Of a stretch of DNA of 64,000 bases, positions 59,881 to 64,000 are shown in pieces. The stretch is from DAOTXL01 sp034435455. GTDB taxonomy: Bacteria; Chloroflexota; Anaerolineae; JAAYZQ01. The stretch spans positions 27,816 through 91,815 of the forward strand of contig DAOTXL010000128.1 of assembly GCA_034435455.1 (NCBI GenBank), written 5' to 3'. The translations under genes were made by a program, and so were the position numbers. How positions within the stretch are numbered: position 1 is the first letter of the stretch; each line of letters begins with the position of its first letter. A model generated the notes under the pieces. That model worked only from the letters and a program-made list of their open reading frames with translations, searched no databases and was not told where the DNA came from.

Positions 59881-61341
59881 TTATACGATACGAAAGGCAT
59901 CTACCAGGGTGCAACGGCGCACCCGGGTAAAGTGCAGGGCGCAGGTCAGGCCCTCGCCGGTGGGGCTGGCGATGGAGAAGGAGGTGAACCCTTCGCCGCC
60001 AAAGCCCAGGCCGGCCAGGCTGGGGCCGTTTTTGACAAAGATGCTGGTGTTGATCTCCCGCGCCATGCGGCTGAGGGCATCCAGGTTTTTGGAGTGCATG
60101 ATGGCCGTGTGGCCCATGCCCTGTTCCACCGCCTTGGCCAGGTCAATGGCCTCGTCAGCGCAGCGGACCCGCACCAGGGGGAGGATCGGCATGAGTTGCT
60201 CGGTCCACACCAACGGGTGTTGGGCATCGGTCTCGGCCACCACCAGCCGCACGCTGTCCTCCACACTCACGCCGATCTCCCGCAGGAGGATGGCGGGCGA
60301 TTTGCCGACGAAGGCTTTGTTGACCACGCCGTGTTGGCCGGGGCCGTGATCCTCGGCCAGGATGACCTTCATCAGCCGGCTGAGCTGCCACGAGGTGATC
60401 TCGACCGCTCCCCGTTGGAGCATGATGGCCTTTAGCTGGTCGGCGATGGTGTCTACGGCAATGATCTCCTTTTCCAGGATGCAGACCACATTGTTGTCGA
60501 ACGAGGCGCCCTTGACGATATCCCGCGCCGCCTGCTCCAGGTCGGCGGTCTCGTCTACCACCACTGGCGGGTTGCCCGGCCCGGCGCAGATCGCCTTTTT
60601 GCCGGAGCGCATCGCCTCGCGCACCACCCCCGGCCCGCCGGTGACCACCAACAGGCGGATGCCGGGATGGCGCATCAGGGCCTGGGCGCTGTCAATGGTC
60701 GGCTCGGCGGGGCAGGTGATGAGGTCGGGCGGGCCGCCGGCGCGGCGGATGGCCTGGTTGAGCACCTGCACCGTCTGGGCCGAGCAGCTTTTGGCGGCGG
60801 GATGGGCATTGAACACGGCGGCGTTGCCGGCGGCGACCATGCCGATGGCGTTGCAGAGGATGGTCGAGGTGGGGTTGGTGCTGGGGGTGATGGCCCCGAT
60901 GACGCCGTAGGGGGCCGGTTCCACCAGGGTCAGCCCCCGGTCGCCGGTCCAGGCGGTGGCCTGCAACATCTCGGTGCCGGGCGTGCGTTCGGCTACCAGC
61001 CGGTTCTTTTCCAGCTTGTCTTCCCAGCGGCCCATGCCGGTTTCCTGCCAGGCAGCCCGGGCCAACACCTGGGCGTTTTCCGCAGCGGCCTGGCGCATGG
61101 CGGCAATGATCGCCGCCCGTCGCTCCAGGGGCAGGTCGGCCAGGCGTTTTTGGGCAGCCGCCGCCGCGGCGACGGCGCTGTCTATGTCCGGGTAGACGCC
61201 ATCCCGACCGGCTGCAAGGGGAGAGCGGGTCTCTTCCGGCCTCGGCGCGGCCAGGCCGGGGGGAGGCGGCTCCCCTTGCGGTCGCAGTTCGGCCACTACC
61301 CGCTGCACAATCTCGGCGATGCGCCTTTCGTCAAGCGTCAC
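59881..61341 (-). CDS. CoA-acylating aldehyde dehydrogenase (PduP/EutE-like) with encapsulation-like N-terminus
   Basis: A 486-aa enzyme that oxidises an aldehyde (acetaldehyde or propionaldehyde in relatives) to acyl-CoA with NAD. Catalytic Cys287 is in NNVVCILEKE; ITPSTNPTSTILCNAIG (151-167) and CAGPGNPPVVVD are typical. Residues 1-20 (LDERRIAEIVQRVVAELR) form an amphipathic helix followed by a Pro-rich linker (21-40), as in enzymes packed into microcompartments. GTG at 61341 has AAGGAGCAGGGGT; it overlaps the REC-cyclase gene by 11 bp. BMC shell genes lie 1-2.5 kb upstream in the same run. Confidence 0.92.
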   Translation of the reverse strand: MTLDERRIAEIVQRVVAELRPQGEPPPPGLAAPRPEETRSPLAAGRDGVYPDIDSAVAAAAAAQKRLADLPLERRAAIIAAMRQAAAENAQVLARAAWQETGMGRWEDKLEKNRLVAERTPGTEMLQATAWTGDRGLTLVEPAPYGVIGAITPSTNPTSTILCNAIGMVAAGNAAVFNAHPAAKSCSAQTVQVLNQAIRRAGGPPDLITCPAEPTIDSAQALMRHPGIRLLVVTGGPGVVREAMRSGKKAICAGPGNPPVVVDETADLEQAARDIVKGASFDNNVVCILEKEIIAVDTIADQLKAIMLQRGAVEITSWQLSRLMKVILAEDHGPGQHGVVNKAFVGKSPAILLREIGVSVEDSVRLVVAETDAQHPLVWTEQLMPILPLVRVRCADEAIDLAKAVEQGMGHTAIMHSKNLDALSRMAREINTSIFVKNGPSLAGLGFGGEGFTSFSIASPTGEGLTCALHFTRVRRCTLVDAFRIV

Positions 61342-62422
61342 ACCCCTGCTCCTTGCCTCTTGCCTCTTGTTCGTCGGCCAGGTCCAACAGCCTGTAGACC
61401 ATCACTGGTTCGTGTCGGCCACGGATGGGGATCACCCCTTTGGGGTCGGCTCGGACGGCCGGGCCGAGGATCTGCCGCGTCTTTTCATCTATCAGGATCT
61501 CTCCACCCAGGGCGATCTCTTCCAGGCGTTGGGCCAGGTTGACCGTGTCGCCGATGGCCGTGTAATTCATCCACTCCCGCGCTCCGATGTTGCCGACCAC
61601 TGCCTCGCCGGAGACGATGCCGATGCCAAAGTCGGTGCGCAGGGGGGTCGGCAGCCCGGCGTGGTAGTCGGCCAGGTCGCGCCGTAACCGCAACGCAGCC
61701 CGGACCGCCCGCACCGGATGGTCGGGTTGAGGCAAGGGGGCATTGAACATGGCCATGATCATGTCCCCGGCGTAGCGGCCGACGGTGCCTTCGTGGGCCA
61801 GCACGGCCTGCACCGCCACCGTCAGATAGCCGTTCAGCACGTCCACCAGTTGTTCCGGTGGCAGCGTTTCGGCCACAGTGGTGTATCCCCGCAGGTCGGC
61901 AAACAGCACCGTGAGGGGCTGCTGGGTGCCGCCCAGCCGCACCCGGCCCGGATCGGCCAGCAGCCGCTCGACGACCTGGGGGGACACGTATCGGGCAAAG
62001 GTCTCGCGGATCGCCTGTTGGGCAGCCCGCAATTCGTCGGTCTGCCGCTTGGCTTTCAGCCGGACCTTGACCCGTTGGACCAGTTCCCGGCAGTCGAACG
62101 GTTTGGCGATATAGTCGTCGGCGCCGGTTTGCAGGCCGACCACCATCTGTGCCGGGTTGGCCCAGGCGGTGAGCATCAACACCGGGATATCCGCCGTGGC
62201 CGGATCGGCCTTGAGCCGGGCGCAGACTTCGTAGCCGTTCATCACCGGCATGTCCAGGTCCAGGATCACCAGGTCAGGCCGGGTTTCGCCGATCTTTTCC
62301 AGGGCCTGCAGGCCATTGAAGGCGCTGATGGTCTGATAACCTTCCAGGGTCAGCAGGTCGCACACCAGTTCTACATTTTCGACCCGATCGTCGGCGATCA
62401 GGATCGTTGCTTTGTCGCCCAT
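61331..62422 (-). CDS. Response regulator-class III nucleotide cyclase
   Basis: A 363-aa protein: REC domain 1-125 (LIADDRVENVE, phospho-Asp in ILDLDMPVMNG, Lys in AKPFDCRE), a linker helix (130-165), and a cyclase domain (about 165-350). Metal aspartates are in LFADLRGYT and AGDMIMAMF; Asn/Arg are in GDTVNLAQRLEE. The base-choosing lysine position three before GD holds Arg (GRYAGD). It lies between the BMC-P gene and the aldehyde dehydrogenase gene and overlaps the latter by 11 bp, so it is co-expressed with the microcompartment genes. The sensor kinase is not in the window. Confidence 0.9.
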   Translation of the reverse strand: MGDKATILIADDRVENVELVCDLLTLEGYQTISAFNGLQALEKIGETRPDLVILDLDMPVMNGYEVCARLKADPATADIPVLMLTAWANPAQMVVGLQTGADDYIAKPFDCRELVQRVKVRLKAKRQTDELRAAQQAIRETFARYVSPQVVERLLADPGRVRLGGTQQPLTVLFADLRGYTTVAETLPPEQLVDVLNGYLTVAVQAVLAHEGTVGRYAGDMIMAMFNAPLPQPDHPVRAVRAALRLRRDLADYHAGLPTPLRTDFGIGIVSGEAVVGNIGAREWMNYTAIGDTVNLAQRLEEIALGGEILIDEKTRQILGPAVRADPKGVIPIRGRHEPVMVYRLLDLADEQEARGKEQGCDA

Positions 62423-62482
62423 AGGTTTGACCTCATTAGCCGGCCGCGGGGGGCAAAACCTGTCTCCAGGGTGGGGCGATGG

Positions 62483-62773
62483 CTATTCCTTTTGGTATTT
62501 GACCACCCCGTTTACTTCCCAGGTATCCACCACGGCCATAATGACCGCATCACACGGTTTTTTGTCGGTCAGCACCGTCTGCCGGGCCGACGAGCCGGTG
62601 GCATACAGCACCACGTCGCCCAGGCCGGCCTGGACCGCGTCGGCGGCGATGACATAGTCGCCGGTTTCCTGGTTTTCGATATTCAGGCGCCTGACCACCA
62701 GGAACTTGAAACCTTCCAGCTTTTCGTCTTTGCGCGAAGCAACCAGTGTGCCTACTACTTTGCCTAAAAGCAT
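62483..62773 (-). CDS. Bacterial microcompartment pentamer shell protein (EutN/CcmL, BMC-P)
   Basis: A 96-aa BMC-P protein; pentamers close the vertices of the shell. Conserved parts are LLGKVVGTLVASRKDEKLEG, FLVVRRLNIE, YVIAADAVQAGLGDVVLYAT and GSSARQTV, followed by PCDAVIMAVVDTWEV. AGAGGTGAACG precedes the ATG at 62773. It lies 60 bp before the REC-cyclase gene and 28 bp after the MBL hydrolase gene. Confidence 0.95.
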   Translation of the reverse strand: MLLGKVVGTLVASRKDEKLEGFKFLVVRRLNIENQETGDYVIAADAVQAGLGDVVLYATGSSARQTVLTDKKPCDAVIMAVVDTWEVNGVVKYQKE

Positions 62774-62801
62774 CGTTCACCTCTGGCCGGGTGAAGCCCG
62801 G

Positions 62802-63488
62802 CTACGGGAGGGTGGCGGCCAGGGCCTGTACCCGCTGCCGGGCGTTGTGGAGCAAGGGCGGGCCGTGGCCAAAGCAGCACACCTCGAAATCGAGGGCGGC
62901 CACCTTGTGGATGGAGGCGCGAGCCTGGGTCATGTCGGGCGTAAACAGGCGCGGCGGCGCCCCCAGCCGCCCGAATTTGTGGTTGAGGGCATCCCCGACG
63001 ATGACGATCTTGCGGGCCGGATGATAGTAACACACGCTGCCGGCCGTGTGGCCCGGCAGGTGGATCACCTGCCAGCCGCCCAGGTCGTCGCCCTCCTCCA
63101 AGGGGCGGTCCACCCTGGCGGGCCGATAGAGGTGGCGGATGGCCCGGTTGAACAGCTTCTGGCAGGTCCCGGCCAGGGGCGATGGCCCCAGGGGCCGGTC
63201 GGCCACCCCCTCCACCAGCGGCACGTCGGCGCGGTGGGCCACCACTTTTGCGCCGGAAGCGGCCTTGAGCGCAGCGGCACTGCCCATGTGATCAATGTCG
63301 CCGTGGGTCAGCCAGATCTCGTCCACCGCGTCGGGCGGATAGCCCAGCCCGGCCAGATGCCGCCACACGGCCCCTGCCCGGCCCGGCGTGGCCGCGTCAA
63401 TCACCACCAGCCGATCCGCCTCGATCAGGAGGTAAACTTTGGTGTCCCAGATGCGCTCCACCCAGTGGAGGCCAGGCACCACCTCCAT
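62802..63488 (-). CDS. MBL-fold hydrolase in the microcompartment locus
   Basis: A 228-aa metallo-beta-lactamase-fold protein. The metal motif is THGDIDHMG (Asp in place of the usual second His), with LPGHTAGSVCYYHP, IVGDALNH and FGHGPPL completing the site. Relatives hydrolyse thioesters, lactones or glutathione conjugates. Between the BMC-H and BMC-P genes (14 and 28 bp gaps) it may act on an intermediate or by-product of the compartment pathway, such as an acyl thioester; that is inference from position. Confidence 0.87.
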   Translation of the reverse strand: MEVVPGLHWVERIWDTKVYLLIEADRLVVIDAATPGRAGAVWRHLAGLGYPPDAVDEIWLTHGDIDHMGSAAALKAASGAKVVAHRADVPLVEGVADRPLGPSPLAGTCQKLFNRAIRHLYRPARVDRPLEEGDDLGGWQVIHLPGHTAGSVCYYHPARKIVIVGDALNHKFGRLGAPPRLFTPDMTQARASIHKVAALDFEVCCFGHGPPLLHNARQRVQALAATLP

Positions 63489-63502
63489 CGCTGCCGCTCC
63501 GC

Positions 63503-63817
63503 TTATTCTCCCACTTCGCCCAGTTCTTTCAGCACCTGCTCGCGGCGGCCCAGAGGCAGCACCAGGTCAATGTTGACGTGGGGCCTGGGGATGACGTGGA
63601 CCGAGACGACCTCGCCCACCTTTTCCGCGCCGCGCACGCCGGCCTCTACGGCGGCCTTGCAGGCGGCCACGTCGCCGCGCACGATGGCGGTCACGTAGCC
63701 GCCGCCGATCTTTTCGTAGGCGACCAGTTCCACTTTGGCCGCTTTGACCATCGCGTCGGCGGCCTCGACCATGGCGGCGAAGCCACGTGTTTCGATCATG
63801 CCCAATGCTTCTGCCAT
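63503..63817 (-). CDS. Bacterial microcompartment hexamer shell protein (BMC-H)
   Basis: A 104-aa single-domain BMC protein of the PduA/EutM type, forming hexameric shell tiles. Conserved parts: ALGMIETRGFAAMVEAADAM, the pore loop KIGGGYVTAIVRGDVAACKA (glycine at the pore where PduA has serine), and VHVIPRPHVNIDLVLP. The last twelve residues are an acidic tail. GATAGGAGGAGAACACAA gives a strong ribosome site. It is probably not the first gene of the locus; one more gene lies upstream at the edge. Confidence 0.95.
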   Translation of the reverse strand: MAEALGMIETRGFAAMVEAADAMVKAAKVELVAYEKIGGGYVTAIVRGDVAACKAAVEAGVRGAEKVGEVVSVHVIPRPHVNIDLVLPLGRREQVLKELGEVGE

Positions 63818-63868
63818 TTGTGTTCTCCTCCTATCGGAATTGCGTGCCTTTTGTGTTGCGTGTTACGC

Positions 63869-64000
63869 TCACGGCATCAGCAGCGCCGTGATAGCGATCG
63901 TTTCCCCACCGTATTCCGGCAACCCGCCGCTGAGGTCGTCCCAGGTAGCCCCCCGGTTCGCGGAACGGTACAGGCGGTAGGGTTGGTCGTAGCAGGCCTC
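63869..64000 (-). CDS. C-terminal end of a BNR/sialidase-like repeat protein
   Basis: Only 44 codons are visible, ending at a TGA (63871-63869). They include YRLYRSANRGATWDDLSGG, which has the S-x-D/N-x-G-x-T-W form of an Asp-box/BNR beta-propeller repeat. The protein starts beyond the right edge. It is 51 bp upstream of the BMC-H gene on the same strand. Whether it belongs to the microcompartment locus cannot be judged. Confidence 0.65.
   Translation of the reverse strand, partial: EACYDQPYRLYRSANRGATWDDLSGGLPEYGGETIAITALLMP

Overview
The window is a GC-rich bacterial chromosome segment that reads like a member of the Chloroflexota, probably of the Anaerolineae or a related class. Grounds for this (inference from gene style, no search run): peptide-type ABC transporters whose lipoproteins carry Val/Thr/Gln-rich and PT-rich linkers, a GT39-type and a DUF2079 membrane protein that end in the same beta-rich module, many REC/GAF/class III cyclase proteins, and a small Rieske/cytochrome b cluster with no outer-membrane genes. 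No rRNA, tRNA, CRISPR, transposase or prophage gene was seen. Genes are densely packed. Many intergenic promoters fit TTGAC(A/G/T/C), a spacer of 16-18 nt (mostly 17) and TATAAT-like -10 boxes.

Layout. 1-9551 (minus): one tight run of a zinc-ribbon RNase-like protein, rsfS, a sugar epimerase, a COG2509 flavoprotein, rfbC, gcvPA-gcvPB, a zinc-ribbon membrane protein, coaX, coaBC and a truncated P1-family peptidase. 9578-10891 (plus): an Amt-fold membrane protein lacking the channel histidines. 10954-14039 (minus): amidohydrolase, thpR, LOG-type protein and prs, the last with a palindromic in-frame insertion. 14152-21668 (minus): a complete peptide-type ABC operon whose 869-aa binding protein appears circularly permuted. 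22010-24851 (plus): two small c-type cytochromes, a Rieske protein and a b6-like cytochrome b. 24857-33256 (minus): a LysM lipoprotein and a second peptide-type ABC system. 33337-37528 (minus): THEP1 NTPase, kbl, a Vps62-like protein and an SDR-type threonine dehydrogenase; kbl plus threonine dehydrogenase convert threonine to glycine and acetyl-CoA, which links to the glycine decarboxylase in the first block. 37807-39072 (minus): a GT2 glycosyltransferase broken by one in-frame TGA. 39700-44912 (plus): an MttB-family methyltransferase, MFS and AEC transporters, a BrkB/YihY protein and DUF456. 44925-48821 (minus): REC-GAF, MBL-fold and REC-GAF-PAS-cyclase signalling genes. 48985-57778: GH99-like secreted protein, pseudouridine synthase, hpt, the GT39 and DUF2079 proteins, an FmdB zinc ribbon and a small orphan. 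57933-64000 (minus): M16 peptidase, TPR lipoprotein, and a bacterial microcompartment segment (CoA-acylating aldehyde dehydrogenase with an N-terminal encapsulation-like peptide, REC-cyclase, BMC-P pentamer, MBL hydrolase, BMC-H hexamer) that runs off the right edge.

The non-coding DNA is unusually informative. A 112-bp terminal-inverted-repeat element occurs in two near-identical copies and one diverged copy, one copy nested in another palindrome. A 73-nt two-hairpin element with compensatory base changes sits about 60 nt upstream of two unrelated start codons. The two ABC binding-protein genes share a conserved 5' leader. The strongest candidates for something undescribed are the permuted binding protein, the covarying two-hairpin leader element, the Amt-like protein without histidines and the Rieske/cytochrome b cluster with CX4CH cytochromes.
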